Shown: one piece after another, positions 16,021 through 26,500 of the stretch
Numbering within the stretch: the first letter of the stretch is position 1
How the letters are laid out: every line of letters starts with the position of its first letter
Assembly (NCBI GenBank): GCA_017936265.1
Contig: JAGBFX010000058.1
Span: 1-51,035 of the forward strand
DNA length: 51,035 bases
DNA from: Bacteroidaceae bacterium
Lineage (GTDB): Bacteria > Bacteroidota > Bacteroidia > Bacteroidales > Bacteroidaceae
Reading direction: 5' to 3'
Program-made: the position numbers and the translations under genes
The notes under the pieces: model-generated
What the model was told of the DNA's origin: nothing
Seen by the model: the letters and a program-made list of their open reading frames with translations, nothing else
Database searches by the model: none

Positions 16021-16100
16021 TTAGCTAATTGTTGCTACAAATATAAAACCATTTTTTCTAATTCGAGTGGTTGCTTTAGCAAAATTAAGCTATTTGGAAT
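16021..16100. promoter_or_regulatory. Putative operator/promoter region of the repressor
   Basis: The gap 15972-16150 separates a minus-strand gene set from the S24 repressor gene. It holds the inverted repeat TTGCTTTAGCAA (16071-16082), a related TTGTTGCTAC (16029-16038), and a minus-strand -7 element TATATTTG (16038-16045). Such a region is where an autoregulating CI/LexA-type repressor would be expected to bind. The palindrome is visible; the binding is inference. Confidence 0.45.
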
Positions 16101-16150
16101 ATTTCTAAATAATGCTGTTGTTGGACATGATGTGTATAAATATTTTAGAT

Positions 16151-16777
16151 ATGGAAAAGAATATAAAAAAAAGAGTGATAGAGGTTCTCAAGTATAAGGG
16201 GCTTAATGTGAACCGCGCGAGTAAAGTTCTTGATATGCCTCAGCGTACACTCAACCGTCAGGTAAATGAAGACGGTAATGTCAGTATGGACCTGGTATAT
16301 GCCATATTGAACAGTTTCCCCGAGATTTCTGCGGCTTGGCTTGTAGCTGGAGAGGGGTCAATGATTGAAGACAAGGAGGAGGTGGTCCTTGATGGTGCAC
16401 CGTTCTATTATGACCTTCCTGTGAGTGCCGGTTACCGTGACGCGTTCGACCCAGCAAGAGAGAGACCCTCGGCGTTCATATCACTCCCTGTCAAGATTGC
16501 AGATTTCTATTTCCCGGTATCGGGAAATTCCATGGAGCCTGAAATCAATGACGGTGATATCGTGGGTGTCAAAAGGGTAGAGCAGCACGAAGGCATTGTC
16601 CACGGCGATGTGTATATGGTGGTTACCAATGAAAACAGAATGATTAAGCGCTGCTATCATGACAACAACGACCCTGACCTCATTTGGTGCGTGTCGCCCA
16701 ATTATCCTTCGTTTCCCATACATAAGAATGACGTATGCGCCTTGTTTCGTGTCGTAAACAGAATAGAAACATTTTAA
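16151..16777 (+). CDS. S24-family (LexA/CI-like) self-cleaving repressor
   Basis: A 208-residue regulator. The N-terminal 60 residues form a helix-turn-helix (NVNRASKVLDMPQRTLNRQV). The C-terminal peptidase S24 domain has the cleavage site Ala93-Gly94 in LPVSAGY, catalytic Ser127 in SGNSMEPEINDGD and Lys166 in NRMIKR; their spacing matches LexA. Such repressors cut themselves on RecA filaments after DNA damage, so a damage-responsive switch is expected. The ATG at 16151 (MEKNIKK) is preferred over 16112, which adds a hydrophobic tail outside the domain. The following gene starts 11 bases later. A decayed second copy of the 3' end lies at 17595-17756. Confidence 0.85.
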   Translation: MEKNIKKRVIEVLKYKGLNVNRASKVLDMPQRTLNRQVNEDGNVSMDLVYAILNSFPEISAAWLVAGEGSMIEDKEEVVLDGAPFYYDLPVSAGYRDAFDPARERPSAFISLPVKIADFYFPVSGNSMEPEINDGDIVGVKRVEQHEGIVHGDVYMVVTNENRMIKRCYHDNNDPDLIWCVSPNYPSFPIHKNDVCALFRVVNRIETF

Positions 16778-16788
16778 ATTCTTAAGTT

Positions 16789-17580
16789 ATGAAAACAAAT
16801 AGATTCTTTATGCTTTTTGCAGGTGCTTTCATCTCCTTGATGGCGTTCTCTGTATTTAACTCAGAGGTTTCTGCACAAAGTAAAAATGAAAATATCCAGT
16901 ACATCGTCAATGCAGTAAAAGAAGAACTGGGCGTTGACGACGGTTGTAAGGTGCGTTCTGTCACTGTTGCAGACAACACTGTTGTCGTTGATGTCGTCTC
17001 AACAGATGTGCCTGCAGAAATTTTTTGCAATCTTCTGCATGCTGTCAAGAGTTATATGAATAATAATGATGTGCAGCTCTCCTATGAAGGTAAGGAATTT
17101 ATTGATGCTTTCAATGCTGCCGGTTGCAAGGGCGTTTTGATTAAAGTCTATGATGTCGGCAGCAACAAGAGCAACAATGTGAATCTTACAGCCAAGCAGT
17201 TTGCTACCTTCTCGTGTATGGGTGATATAAGCGATAATTCTCAGGTGATGATGGATGTAATGTCATATCTCCCGATTGAGGATTTTGTCAAGATTATGGA
17301 CTCAGGAGTTAAAGAAGAGGCTGGGGATGAAGCCGGTGTTGTGCTTGAAAATAAAGTGATATTTTTCATTATGCAGGTATCTTCCGATGAACTTGCCGAG
17401 ATTTGGCAGGTAGAGGAGGAGTATCCGGACGCAATGAAGGAGATGATGAAGATGCAGATGGCTGAAAATCCGGATCCTTCCGTTGCCATGATTATTGAAA
17501 TAGCCCGTAAGCATGGATGCAAATTCGGTTTCAAGTTTACAGCCCGTGGACAAAAAACATTGGCAGTAGTTCTTGACTGA
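16789..17580 (+). CDS. Exported protein, paralogue of the lipoprotein at 17784
   Basis: A 263-residue protein with a signal peptide (RFFMLFAGAFISLMAFSVFN, cleavage near VSA-Q). No family recognised. It shares with the next gene a DVG-x2-K/NS-x-VNL/V-x-AKQF/KEF segment (residues about 123-145), an initial N/D-x-V/I-x-ALxxEL/EF helix and several later positions, so the two are paralogues. It lies 11 bases after the repressor gene and is probably co-transcribed with it, so it would be made in the repressed state, like a lysogenic-conversion gene. Confidence 0.7.
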   Translation: MKTNRFFMLFAGAFISLMAFSVFNSEVSAQSKNENIQYIVNAVKEELGVDDGCKVRSVTVADNTVVVDVVSTDVPAEIFCNLLHAVKSYMNNNDVQLSYEGKEFIDAFNAAGCKGVLIKVYDVGSNKSNNVNLTAKQFATFSCMGDISDNSQVMMDVMSYLPIEDFVKIMDSGVKEEAGDEAGVVLENKVIFFIMQVSSDELAEIWQVEEEYPDAMKEMMKMQMAENPDPSVAMIIEIARKHGCKFGFKFTARGQKTLAVVLD

Positions 17581-17594
17581 ATTGACCGGTTTTA

Positions 17595-17756
17595 GTATAA
17601 TGGTGGTTACGAACGAGAACCGCATTATAAAGCGTTGTTGTCACGACAACGCCCAACCTCATTTGGTGCGTATAGCCCAATTATCCTTCGTTTTCCATAC
17701 ATAAGAATGACGTATGCGCCTTGTTCCGTGTCGTAAACAGAATAGAGACTTTCTGA
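17595..17756 (+). pseudogene. Remnant of a second S24 repressor gene (3' end)
   Basis: The segment closely matches the 3' end of the intact repressor gene (16614-16777), including MVVTNEN-x2-IKRC and the final stretch ending NRIET. A short deletion after the HDN codons shifts the frame and a stop follows, so no functional protein is made. Together with the paralogous exported genes on each side, it shows that a repressor plus exported-protein unit was duplicated in tandem and that the second repressor then decayed. Confidence 0.85.
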
Positions 17757-17783
17757 ACCCAAGGCCGAATGAATTAAAAGAGT

Positions 17784-18551
17784 ATGAAAAATATTTATCT
17801 ATGGGCCGTTTTGTCCTTTGCGTCCTTGTTGTTTGTTGCTTGTTCACGAAGTTATGATGATGCGTTAATCAATGACTTTCTTTCGGCTCTTAACAATGAG
17901 TTTACTGTGAATAAGGATATTATGACTGTAAAGTCCGTTATCCGTAATTCTGATGTAGTGACCATCGATGCATATGCCGTTGATGGTAAAGCTCCTGCAG
18001 AACTTCTCTACGAAGTTCTGGATGCAGCAAGAAGATGCATGGTTGATAATCCGACCAGGATTCCCGATGAGTATAAGGAAGTTCTGGATGAACTTGTTGC
18101 AGCTGATATCTCTTTCAACCTTTCAATAAATGATGTAGGCAACAGTAAAAAATATGTTGTCAAATATTCGGCGAAAGAGTTTATGGGGATGTATGTGCTT
18201 GATGATGCAGTGGGTAATCCTGAAATCATGCAGGAATTGTTCAAATATATTCCGTTCGAAAAACTTGTGCTGATTGTTAATGGGTCGGCGGGGGGCGAGG
18301 TCCCTCCTTTCCTGTGTGAGGATGGTTTCCTTTATATGGTACTGCCTATGCAGTCTGATGAATATCAGGAGTTCAAGGAAATGTATGATTTTGACTCCAA
18401 TCTATTCGCCAGTATGATTAAAAAGTCAATATTTGAGAATCTTGACGAATCATCGAGACGCTTCCTGGAACTGGCTCATGAAAATAATTACAAGCTTGCT
18501 CTTAAACTCGTTTCCCAAGGCTATGAGCCGCTGCTTGTCTCTATGGAATAA
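17784..18551 (+). CDS. Lipoprotein paralogous to the exported protein at 16789
   Basis: A 255-residue protein with a lipoprotein signal (KNIYLWAVLSFASLLFVACS; lipidated Cys at about residue 20). The mature part is acidic and has the DVGNSKKYVVKYSAKEF segment also found in the upstream paralogue. The two differ in anchoring: this one is lipidated and the other has a conventional signal peptide. Function unknown. It is followed by a strong terminator at 18689. Confidence 0.7.
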   Translation: MKNIYLWAVLSFASLLFVACSRSYDDALINDFLSALNNEFTVNKDIMTVKSVIRNSDVVTIDAYAVDGKAPAELLYEVLDAARRCMVDNPTRIPDEYKEVLDELVAADISFNLSINDVGNSKKYVVKYSAKEFMGMYVLDDAVGNPEIMQELFKYIPFEKLVLIVNGSAGGEVPPFLCEDGFLYMVLPMQSDEYQEFKEMYDFDSNLFASMIKKSIFENLDESSRRFLELAHENNYKLALKLVSQGYEPLLVSME

Positions 18552-18688
18552 TATGCTGCTGCGAAAAAGATAACAATCAGTTCTATTATGAAAATGAGTA
18601 TCTGATTTTTTTGCACTAATATTGCACCAGTTCTCGTAGGAAACTTTATAGTTCTGCATGAGAAGTGATTTATGGTGTTTGTTTGATT

Positions 18689-18721
18689 GTTGCGCCGGAG
18701 ATCTCCGGCGCAACTTTTTTT
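18689..18721 (+). terminator. Rho-independent terminator, 26-bp perfect palindrome
   Basis: GTTGCGCCGGAGATCTCCGGCGCAAC (18689-18714) is perfectly self-complementary and is followed by seven T. It ends the repressor/lipoprotein unit. The intergenic stretch 18552-18973 holds this terminator, the atp promoter and the operon leader; no gene is seen in it. Confidence 0.85.
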
Positions 18722-18801
18722 ATCCGTTGTTTTCAATATCAATCCTATATGAAACCTTTTTTCTTTATTTTGTTCTTTAACATACAATAAGTTGCTGCTT
18801 T

Positions 18802-18832
18802 TTTGGAAATGTGATTAATTATATTATCTTTG
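18802..18832 (+). promoter_or_regulatory. Promoter of the ATP synthase operon
   Basis: TTTG at 18802-18805 and TATCTTTG at 18825-18832 are separated by 19 bases, a perfect Bacteroidota sigma-ABfr promoter. The predicted leader is about 135 bases. This normal promoter is a useful contrast to the shared-box promoters of the phage-like loci, which lack the -33 TTTG. Confidence 0.85.
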
Positions 18833-18967
18833 CATTGGAACATGAGGAAAGTGTGTGCCTGAAGTCAAATATCTATTGTTTGGTTTCTTTATCGCATCTC
18901 CCTCCCGAACAATCGTGTGCGGAACATACAGCTCCATCTTGTGTTTTCCGCATTACATAATATATAA

Positions 18968-20497
<1,530 letters not shown>

Positions 20498-20503
20498 TGC
20501 TTT

Positions 20504-20758
20504 ATGGAGAATGGTGTTTTAATGCTGCATATACTTTCGCCCGAGAAAACCCTTTTCAGGGGCAAGGTCTCACAGGTACGTCTTCCCGGTACGAAGGCTC
20601 CTTTTACGGTGCTTTACAATCATGCTCCGTTGATTACTTCGCTCGAGGCCGGTGCTGTACGTTGGAGCTCGGCGGAAGGCAATGGCGAACTTACTGTTTC
20701 AGGCGGCTTTGCCGAGGTTAAGGATAATAATGTGACGCTTTGCGTAGAAACTCTATAA
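20504..20758 (+). CDS. atpC: F1Fo ATP synthase subunit epsilon
   Basis: 84 residues, the short form of epsilon found in Bacteroidota: only the N-terminal beta-sandwich is present (LHILSPEKTLFRGKVSQVRLPG, then GELTVSGGFAEVKDNNVTLCVE), and the C-terminal helical inhibitory hairpin is missing. It links the central stalk to the c ring. It starts 6 bases after atpD and is followed 10 bases later by a small membrane protein gene. Confidence 0.95.
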   Translation: MENGVLMLHILSPEKTLFRGKVSQVRLPGTKAPFTVLYNHAPLITSLEAGAVRWSSAEGNGELTVSGGFAEVKDNNVTLCVETL

Positions 20759-20768
20759 TACTGATTTC

Positions 20769-21146
20769 ATGGACAAGATAAAGGCTCTGTTGTGTCTGTC
20801 GGCGTTGATGCTTGCTCTTTTTCTGTTGAGTGAGTTATGTATAGCGTTTTTCTTCCCGCTCTACAGCTCTGCTGCACGTTATATTATACCGTTGTTCTAT
20901 TGGGGGCTCTATTCAGTGGCCATTATATTGGTGAAGTTCCCCTTTTCGGGTAAATCTGCTCCCAAATGCATTATGGCGTTCAAGGCCGCGAAGATATTCC
21001 TGTCACTTATGTTGCTGGCGATGCTTGCCTTTGTTTTCCGCAGCCAGGCAATGGCGGTCATAATAAACTTCCTCATCTTCTCGATGGCAACGCTCATGAT
21101 TGAGACTATTGCAATGCTTTATATGAAAAACCGACGTGTCAACTGA
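20769..21146 (+). CDS. Small membrane protein in the atp operon (AtpI-like position)
   Basis: A 125-residue protein with four hydrophobic helices (ALLCLSALMLALFLLSELC, YIIPLFYWGLYSVAIIL, IFLSLMLLAMLAFVF and MAVIINFLIFSMATLMI). No clear family. It lies between atpC and atpB, where Bacteroidota operons usually carry an unnamed membrane protein. By analogy with AtpI/UncI it may help assemble the c ring, but this is inference from position and topology. Confidence 0.7.
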   Translation: MDKIKALLCLSALMLALFLLSELCIAFFFPLYSSAARYIIPLFYWGLYSVAIILVKFPFSGKSAPKCIMAFKAAKIFLSLMLLAMLAFVFRSQAMAVIINFLIFSMATLMIETIAMLYMKNRRVN

Positions 21147-21156
21147 TTCCTGATTT

Positions 21157-22239
21157 ATGAAAAACTTGCTTCGACTGTTACTGCTCTCCGTATTGCTGTT
21201 CGCGCCTGTGCAATGGTGCGCTGCCGCGTCGCATGATGGTGGCAATGGCGAGGTCGATGTAAAGAGCGTAATCTTCGGACATGTGAAGGATTCGTATGAA
21301 TGGCATCTGACAACTGTCGGCGACAGGCATGTGGCGATAAGTCTGCCAGTGATAATCTATTCCCGACGTACAGGCCTTGAAATCTTCTCTTCGGCGGTCT
21401 TCCATGAACAGCAGGAGTACAAAGGGTTCAGGATAGCAGCCGAGGGTGTCAATGAGGGCAAGATTGTCGAGCATGATGAGTTCGGCAACGAGTCCCGCCC
21501 GATACTCGACCTCTCGATAACCAAGAATGCGTTTGCCCTTATGCTCAACTCTCTTCTGCTTGTTGTCATAGTGCTTCTTACTGCACGTTGGTATCGCAGA
21601 CACGACGCCCGTAAAGAGGTTCCCGGTGGTTTTGTCGGTATCATGGAGATGATGATTGAAATGATTATAGATGATGTGATAAAACCGAACATCGGTGCAA
21701 CTTATAGACGTTACACTCCCTATCTGTTGACGGTATTCTTCTTCATATTCCTGAGCAATCTGATGGGTCTTATACCGTTCTTCCCCGGTGGTGCCAACGT
21801 AACGGGAAATATTGCGGTTACATTGGCTCTGGCAATATGTACCTTCATTGCGGTAAACTTCTTCGGCAATAAAGAGTACTATAAGGAGCTCTTCTGGCCC
21901 GATGTGCCCACATGGCTCAAGATTCCGGTGCCCCTGATGCCTCTGATTGAGGTTTTCGGAGTGTTCGTGAAACCATTTGCACTTACAATACGTCTGTTTG
22001 CGAATATCTTTGTAGGACACACTGCGCTATTGGCGTTTGTATGCATCATATTCATAACAATGTCGGTAGACCGTTATATCGGCACTGGAATGACCGTTGT
22101 CTCTGTTGTGTTTACAATATTCATGAACTTTCTGGAGCTGCTTGTCGCCTTCATACAGGCTTTTGTCTTTACCATGCTCTCTTCGGTGTTCATCGGGTTG
22201 TCACAGCCGGAGCATCACAAGAATACAACAGATAAATAA
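21157..22239 (+). CDS. atpB: F1Fo ATP synthase subunit a
   Basis: 360 residues, longer than E. coli subunit a (271), because it has a signal-like N-terminus (LLRLLLLSVLLFAPVQWCAA) and about 100 extra periplasmic residues, a known Bacteroidota feature. The proton-path helix KPFALTIRLFANIFVGH contains the essential arginine. About six membrane helices follow the extension. It forms the stator channel against the c ring. The next gene starts 26 bases downstream. Confidence 0.96.
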   Translation: MKNLLRLLLLSVLLFAPVQWCAAASHDGGNGEVDVKSVIFGHVKDSYEWHLTTVGDRHVAISLPVIIYSRRTGLEIFSSAVFHEQQEYKGFRIAAEGVNEGKIVEHDEFGNESRPILDLSITKNAFALMLNSLLLVVIVLLTARWYRRHDARKEVPGGFVGIMEMMIEMIIDDVIKPNIGATYRRYTPYLLTVFFFIFLSNLMGLIPFFPGGANVTGNIAVTLALAICTFIAVNFFGNKEYYKELFWPDVPTWLKIPVPLMPLIEVFGVFVKPFALTIRLFANIFVGHTALLAFVCIIFITMSVDRYIGTGMTVVSVVFTIFMNFLELLVAFIQAFVFTMLSSVFIGLSQPEHHKNTTDK

Positions 22240-22265
22240 CTTTGATTAACCTAAATATTATAATT

Positions 22266-22520
22266 ATGTTTTTGACAATTTTTCTACAGGCCGTAGCAGG
22301 GGCCAGCCTTGCAAAAGTGGGAGCTGCAGTCGCAGCGAGTGTTGCAGTAATAGGTGCGTCGTTGGGTATCAGCCGCATAGGATGTTCAGCAGTAGAGTCC
22401 ATTGCGCGCCAGCCCGAGGCTGCCGGCGATATCCGCTCAAGTATGATTCTTGCCGGTGCGTTCATCGAGGGTGTTGCCTTGTTTGCGGTGGTGGTCTGCT
22501 TCCTTGTACTGTTCGTGTAA
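22266..22520 (+). CDS. atpE: F1Fo ATP synthase subunit c
   Basis: 84 residues forming a helical hairpin: helix 1 with the glycine-rich face (GAAVAASVAVIGASLGISRIG), the polar loop ARQPEA, and helix 2 with the ion-binding glutamate in AGAFIEGVALFAVVV. The residue after the glutamate is glycine, and the Gln/Ser/Tyr ligands of sodium-type rings are absent, so proton coupling is expected. The ATG at 22266 is preferred over 22242, which would add an unneeded leader. Confidence 0.95.
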   Translation: MFLTIFLQAVAGASLAKVGAAVAASVAVIGASLGISRIGCSAVESIARQPEAAGDIRSSMILAGAFIEGVALFAVVVCFLVLFV

Positions 22521-22535
22521 CCAAAACTTTGCAAG

Positions 22536-23045
22536 ATGTCGTTGCTTTTGCCAGATGCAGGATTGCTCTTCTGGATGATGCTCTCATTCGGAATAGTCTT
22601 TCTTGTGCTCTATAAGTATGGTTTTCCCGTCATAACCTCTATGCTCGAAGAACGCAAGAAGTTCATTGATGACTCGTTGCGCAATGCAGCCGAGGCGAAC
22701 GAAAGGCTTGCGCGCATAGAAGAGGAGAGCGAAACCATTCTCAAGAGCGCACGCGATGAGCAGATACGTCTGTTGCGTGAGGCTGCACAGACACGCGAGC
22801 AGCTGCTTGCCGATGCGCACAGAAAGGCGGCAACTGAACGCGAGAAGATGATAGAGGAGGCCAAGGTTGCTATCCGTCGCGAGAAGGATGAGGCCATCCG
22901 CGATGTGCAGGCTCAGGTCGCGGAACTCTCGCTATCAATAGCAGAAAAGGTAATCCGCAAGGAACTGTCGACCGACAAGAGCCGTCAGGCCTACACCATG
23001 GAACTTGTCGATGAGGCTCTTGCCGTGAAAGAGGATGAGCAATGA
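22536..23045 (+). CDS. atpF: F1Fo ATP synthase subunit b
   Basis: 169 residues. It has one N-terminal membrane helix (LLFWMMLSFGIVFLVLYKYGFP) and then a long charged helix (ERLARIEEESETILKSARDEQ and onward) that forms the peripheral stalk dimer. Length is close to the usual 156-170. The stop overlaps the next start by 4 bases, so translation with atpH is coupled. Confidence 0.96.
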   Translation: MSLLLPDAGLLFWMMLSFGIVFLVLYKYGFPVITSMLEERKKFIDDSLRNAAEANERLARIEEESETILKSARDEQIRLLREAAQTREQLLADAHRKAATEREKMIEEAKVAIRREKDEAIRDVQAQVAELSLSIAEKVIRKELSTDKSRQAYTMELVDEALAVKEDEQ

Positions 23046-23590
23046 ACACAGGAATAATCTCAGCACGATACGCCAGAGCCCTGCTCGCATATGCAATGGA
23101 ACAGGGTGCCGAGGATGCCGTCTATGACAGCATGAAGTCGCTTGTGCGCACTCTGCATGAGGTTAAGGAGTTCCCCGTGATTCTGCGCAATCCGGGACTC
23201 AGACCATCGGAGCGCGTGGACCTCATATGTTCTGTAATGGAGCCTTCGCCGGTTATAAGGCGTTTCGTACGGCTGGTAGTGAAGATGGAACGCGTTGAAA
23301 TGCTCATATTCATCGCCTATGAGTATATATCCCTCTATCGCGAGAGAAAAGGTGTGTACGCGGTCAGGCTCATTACAGCATCACCGCTTGATGACAGTGC
23401 CAGGAGTACGGTAGAGAGGCTTCTTGAACAGAAAGAAGCGAAACGCATAGAGGTGGAGTATGCGGTTGATGAGTCAATCATAGGAGGCTTCAGGATGGAG
23501 GCTTCATCGCGTCGTGTCGATGCAAGTGTCGAAGGGCAGCTGCGTCGCATAAGGAAAGAAATTTTAAAAACAAACAGGAAATTAGTCTGA
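23042..23590 (+). CDS. atpH: F1Fo ATP synthase subunit delta
   Basis: 182 residues. The helical N-terminal domain begins [20 protein letters not shown], and the C-terminal part has the typical [26 protein letters not shown], which binds the stalk to the top of F1. It overlaps atpF by 4 bases, and its stop shares a base with the atpA start. Confidence 0.95.
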   Translation: MNTGIISARYARALLAYAMEQGAEDAVYDSMKSLVRTLHEVKEFPVILRNPGLRPSERVDLICSVMEPSPVIRRFVRLVVKMERVEMLIFIAYEYISLYRERKGVYAVRLITASPLDDSARSTVERLLEQKEAKRIEVEYAVDESIIGGFRMEASSRRVDASVEGQLRRIRKEILKTNRKLV

Positions 23591-25173
23591 TGAGTATAAA
23601 ACCAAGTGAAGTCTCCAGAATGTTGCTCGAACAGCTGCAGGAGATAAAAGGCAATATCGAGTATGAGGAGGTCGGTACTGTACTTCAGGTCAGTGACGGC
23701 GTGGTGCGCATATACGGTCTTGCCAACGCTGAGGCCGAGGAACTGCTCGAATTCGACAATGGCATAAGGGCCATAGTCATGAATCTCGAAGAGGATAATG
23801 TCGGTGCAATCCTTCTTGGTCCTACAGACAGGATAAAGGAGGGAATGACTGTAAGGCGAACAGGGCGAATAGCATCGATAGATGTAGGCGATGGCATGGT
23901 AGGACGTGTCATAACTCCTCTTGGCGAGCCTCTTGACGGCGCAGGCGACATCAAGGGCGAGAAGTTCGAGATGCCTCTTGACCGTAAGGCTCCGGGTGTA
24001 ATTTCCCGCCAGCCGGTAAGTGAGCCGTTACAGACAGGAATAAAGTCAATCGACTCAATGATACCTATCGGTCGTGGGCAGCGCGAACTTATCATCGGCG
24101 ACCGCCAGACAGGAAAGAGTGCCGTTGCCATTGATACAATCATCAACCAGCGTGCGGCATATGAGGCAGGCGAGCCTGTCTATTGCATCTATGTGGCGAT
24201 AGGCCAAAAAGGCTCCACTGTCGCCTCTACGGTAAACACCCTCAGACGGCATGGTGCCATGGACTATACTACAGTCGTAGTGGCGACGGCCGCCGATACG
24301 GCAGCTCTCCGCTATTATGCACCCATGAGCGGTGCTGCGATAGGCGAATATTTTCGCGATACGGGGCGTCATGCACTCGTTGTTTATGATGACCTCTCCA
24401 AGCAAGCCGTGGCCTATCGCGAGATCTCGCTCATCCTGCGCAGGCCATCGGGGCGCGAGGCTTATCCGGGTGATGTCTTCTATCTCCATTCACGTCTTCT
24501 TGAACGTGCGGCGAAAATCATCGTACAGCAAGAGGTTGCCGAGAAGATGAACGACCTGCCTCCAAGCCTTGCCGGTAGGGTAAAGGGCGGTGGTTCATTG
24601 ACCGCCCTGCCTATAATAGAGACTCTCGCCGGCGATGTGTCGGCATATATACCTACCAATGTCATATCAATTACCGATGGCCAGATATATCTTGAGAGTG
24701 ACCTCTTCAATCAGGGATTCCGTCCTGCTGTAAATGTAGGTATCTCTGTCTCCCGCGTCGGCGGCAAGGCTCAGATAAAGTCCATGAAGAAGGTTGCGGG
24801 AACGTTGAAGATTGACCAGGCTCAGTATCGCGAACTTGAGGCTTTTGCCAAGTTCGGAAGTGAAATGGACCCTGTCACAACAATGCTCATAGAACGCGGA
24901 CGTCGTACCAAAGCTCTGCTCGTTCAGCAGCAGTATACGCCCATGCCGGTAGGTGAACAGGTCGCAGTGCTCTATTGTGCCATGCATAATCTGCTTGCTG
25001 ACATCCCGCTTGACAAGGTGTCGGGTTTCGAGAGGCTCTTCCTTGATATCATGCGCACAAACTATAAGGAGGCCGTAATTGACCCTCTTGCGGCAGGCAA
25101 CATAACCGATGATATGACAGGGATAATCGAGAAGGTCGCAAAAGAGGTCTGTGACACACTTGTTCAGCCATGA
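23590..25173 (+). CDS. atpA: F1Fo ATP synthase subunit alpha
   Basis: 527 residues, normal length. The P-loop GDRQTGKSA is at about 170-178, and the later segment [18 protein letters not shown] carries the alpha arginine finger. It forms the non-catalytic half of the F1 hexamer. It starts directly at the atpH stop, and its stop overlaps the atpG start by 4 bases. Confidence 0.98.
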   Translation: MSIKPSEVSRMLLEQLQEIKGNIEYEEVGTVLQVSDGVVRIYGLANAEAEELLEFDNGIRAIVMNLEEDNVGAILLGPTDRIKEGMTVRRTGRIASIDVGDGMVGRVITPLGEPLDGAGDIKGEKFEMPLDRKAPGVISRQPVSEPLQTGIKSIDSMIPIGRGQRELIIGDRQTGKSAVAIDTIINQRAAYEAGEPVYCIYVAIGQKGSTVASTVNTLRRHGAMDYTTVVVATAADTAALRYYAPMSGAAIGEYFRDTGRHALVVYDDLSKQAVAYREISLILRRPSGREAYPGDVFYLHSRLLERAAKIIVQQEVAEKMNDLPPSLAGRVKGGGSLTALPIIETLAGDVSAYIPTNVISITDGQIYLESDLFNQGFRPAVNVGISVSRVGGKAQIKSMKKVAGTLKIDQAQYRELEAFAKFGSEMDPVTTMLIERGRRTKALLVQQQYTPMPVGEQVAVLYCAMHNLLADIPLDKVSGFERLFLDIMRTNYKEAVIDPLAAGNITDDMTGIIEKVAKEVCDTLVQP

Positions 25174-26039
25174 ATCTGAAAGAGGTAAAACATAGGATAC
25201 TCTCTGTGAAGAGTACGCAGAAGATAACTTCGGCTATGAAACTTGTCTCATCTGCCAAGTTGCGCCGCACACAATCGGCAGTGGAGAATCTGCGCCCTTA
25301 TCAGTACAAACTCGACGGTATGCTCAATACCCTCCTTTCTGGCGGTGTACAGGGTGCAGGGAATGAACTGACGGCCGTGCGTGAACCCAAGAGGGTGGTG
25401 CTTGTCGCTGTATCTTCGGATACGGGACTGTGCGGCGCGTTCAACTCCAATATCTCGCGTCTCATGGCCGCGGCGGTAAACGAGCACAGGTCGGCCGGTG
25501 CCGAGGTTGCAGTATATACTGTAGGCAAGAAGATGTACGATGCTGTTAAGCGTCTTGGCATAGAGCCTTGCACCGCGCTGATGCCACAGGCGGGCTCGCC
25601 GCGCTATAACGAGGTTGCATCGGTAGCTTATGAACTTGTGGAACAGTTCCGCAGCGGCAGCATCGACAAAGTGGAGCTTGTCTATACCCGCTTTGAATCC
25701 ATGTCAAGGCTGATACCTGTCAGGGAGCCGTTCCTCCCGCTTGTTCCGCGGTCTGCATCTTCTGCTGATGAGGCTCCATGTGACGGTGTCATTTTTGAGC
25801 CTGGACGCATAGGGCTGCTTGAGGCTTTGCTGCCAAAGACAATAGCCCTGCATCTCTTTACTTCGCTTCTGAATTCGGCTGTGTCTGAACATGCGTCACG
25901 TATGATAGCCATGCAGCTTGCGACGGATAATGCTGAGGAACTCATCTCGGAACTTACTCTTGAATACAATAAAGGACGTCAGCAGGCGATAACGGGCGAG
26001 ATACTAGATATTGTGGCAGGTAGCGCGCACGAAGGATAG
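25170..26039 (+). CDS. atpG: F1Fo ATP synthase subunit gamma
   Basis: 289 residues, the rotating central shaft. The N-terminal helix contains [20 protein letters not shown], followed by [13 protein letters not shown]. The C-terminal helix includes the signature in [18 protein letters not shown] and [13 protein letters not shown]-x-EI. It is the last gene of the operon, followed by a terminator. Confidence 0.97.
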   Translation: MNLKEVKHRILSVKSTQKITSAMKLVSSAKLRRTQSAVENLRPYQYKLDGMLNTLLSGGVQGAGNELTAVREPKRVVLVAVSSDTGLCGAFNSNISRLMAAAVNEHRSAGAEVAVYTVGKKMYDAVKRLGIEPCTALMPQAGSPRYNEVASVAYELVEQFRSGSIDKVELVYTRFESMSRLIPVREPFLPLVPRSASSADEAPCDGVIFEPGRIGLLEALLPKTIALHLFTSLLNSAVSEHASRMIAMQLATDNAEELISELTLEYNKGRQQAITGEILDIVAGSAHEG

Positions 26040-26053
26040 ATGTCTGCCATGAT

Positions 26054-26102
26054 AAACGAAGAAAGCATTAACGGCATAACACCGTTAATGCTTTCTTCGT
26101 TT
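26054..26102. terminator. Terminator after the ATP synthase operon
   Basis: 21-bp perfect arms 26054-26074 and 26082-26102 with a 7-base loop. The outer AAACGAAG/CTTCGTTT pairs give modest U-rich tails on both sides. It separates atpG from the convergent small gene at 26119-26358 and so marks the edge of phage-like locus 2. Confidence 0.85.
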
Positions 26103-26118
26103 AATGGACGGTGTACTG

Positions 26119-26358
26119 CTATTCAATACCCCGCAAGGTCTGTTGCAGCAGTGCTCCAATCTCATCATCTCCGTTCTCCCTCTCTTTGTTCAGCTTTACG
26201 AGAAAGTCGGCCGTTGTCTTCAGAGCCTGGTTAATTGTCCCCGGGTCCTCGCAGTTGAGCGTCAGTTTCTCAAGCCGTTGGATAAGTCTGTGGAAGAGCG
26301 AGAGAGTTTCATTGTGGACATCATCGATAGTGACATCACTTTTTCTCTTTTTTACCAT
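26119..26358 (-). CDS. Small helical protein of phage-like locus 2
   Basis: 79 residues, unknown: a basic start (MVKKRKSD) followed by helices (NETLSLFHRLIQRLEKLTL and INQALKTTADFLVKLNKE). The start at 26358 is chosen because promoter P3 has its -7 element at 26375-26383; a GTG at 26388 would lie upstream of the transcription start. A small helical protein alone on the minus strand opposite the virion genes could be the terminase small subunit or a regulator. This is only positional inference. Confidence 0.6.
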   Translation of the reverse strand: MVKKRKSDVTIDDVHNETLSLFHRLIQRLEKLTLNCEDPGTINQALKTTADFLVKLNKERENGDDEIGALLQQTLRGIE

Positions 26359-26374
26359 ATCATCATCTTTATCG

Positions 26375-26419
26375 GCGAAGATAATCACCGTTTCTCTTCT
26401 TGAGGTTGTTGCATTGACA
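26375..26419 (-). promoter_or_regulatory. Shared-box promoter P3
   Basis: On the minus strand, TGTCAATGCAACAACCTC starts at 26419 and the -7 element TATCTTCGC has its TTCG starting at 26379, again 40 bases. It shares the A at position 6 and the final C with the other minus-strand copy, P1. Confidence 0.75.
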
Positions 26420-26442
26420 TAAATACCTGAAAGGATTCAAAT

Positions 26443-26487
26443 TGTCATTTCAGCAACCTTCTGCGGCATTTATGCACTTTCCTTTGC
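26443..26487 (+). promoter_or_regulatory. Shared-box promoter P4 (ejection/portal operon)
   Basis: TGTCATTTCAGCAACCTT starts at 26443, identical over 18 bases to P2; TTTGC starts at 26483 (TTCCTTTGC). The ATG of the first gene is at 26501. P3 and P4 are divergent, with 23 bases between their boxes. Confidence 0.8.
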
Positions 26488-26500
26488 AACAAAAAAAGTT

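Noticed and set aside
22266-22520. Sodium-coupled c ring
   Set aside because: The glutamate is followed by glycine and the Gln/Ser/Tyr ligands of sodium-type rings are missing, so a proton ring is more likely.
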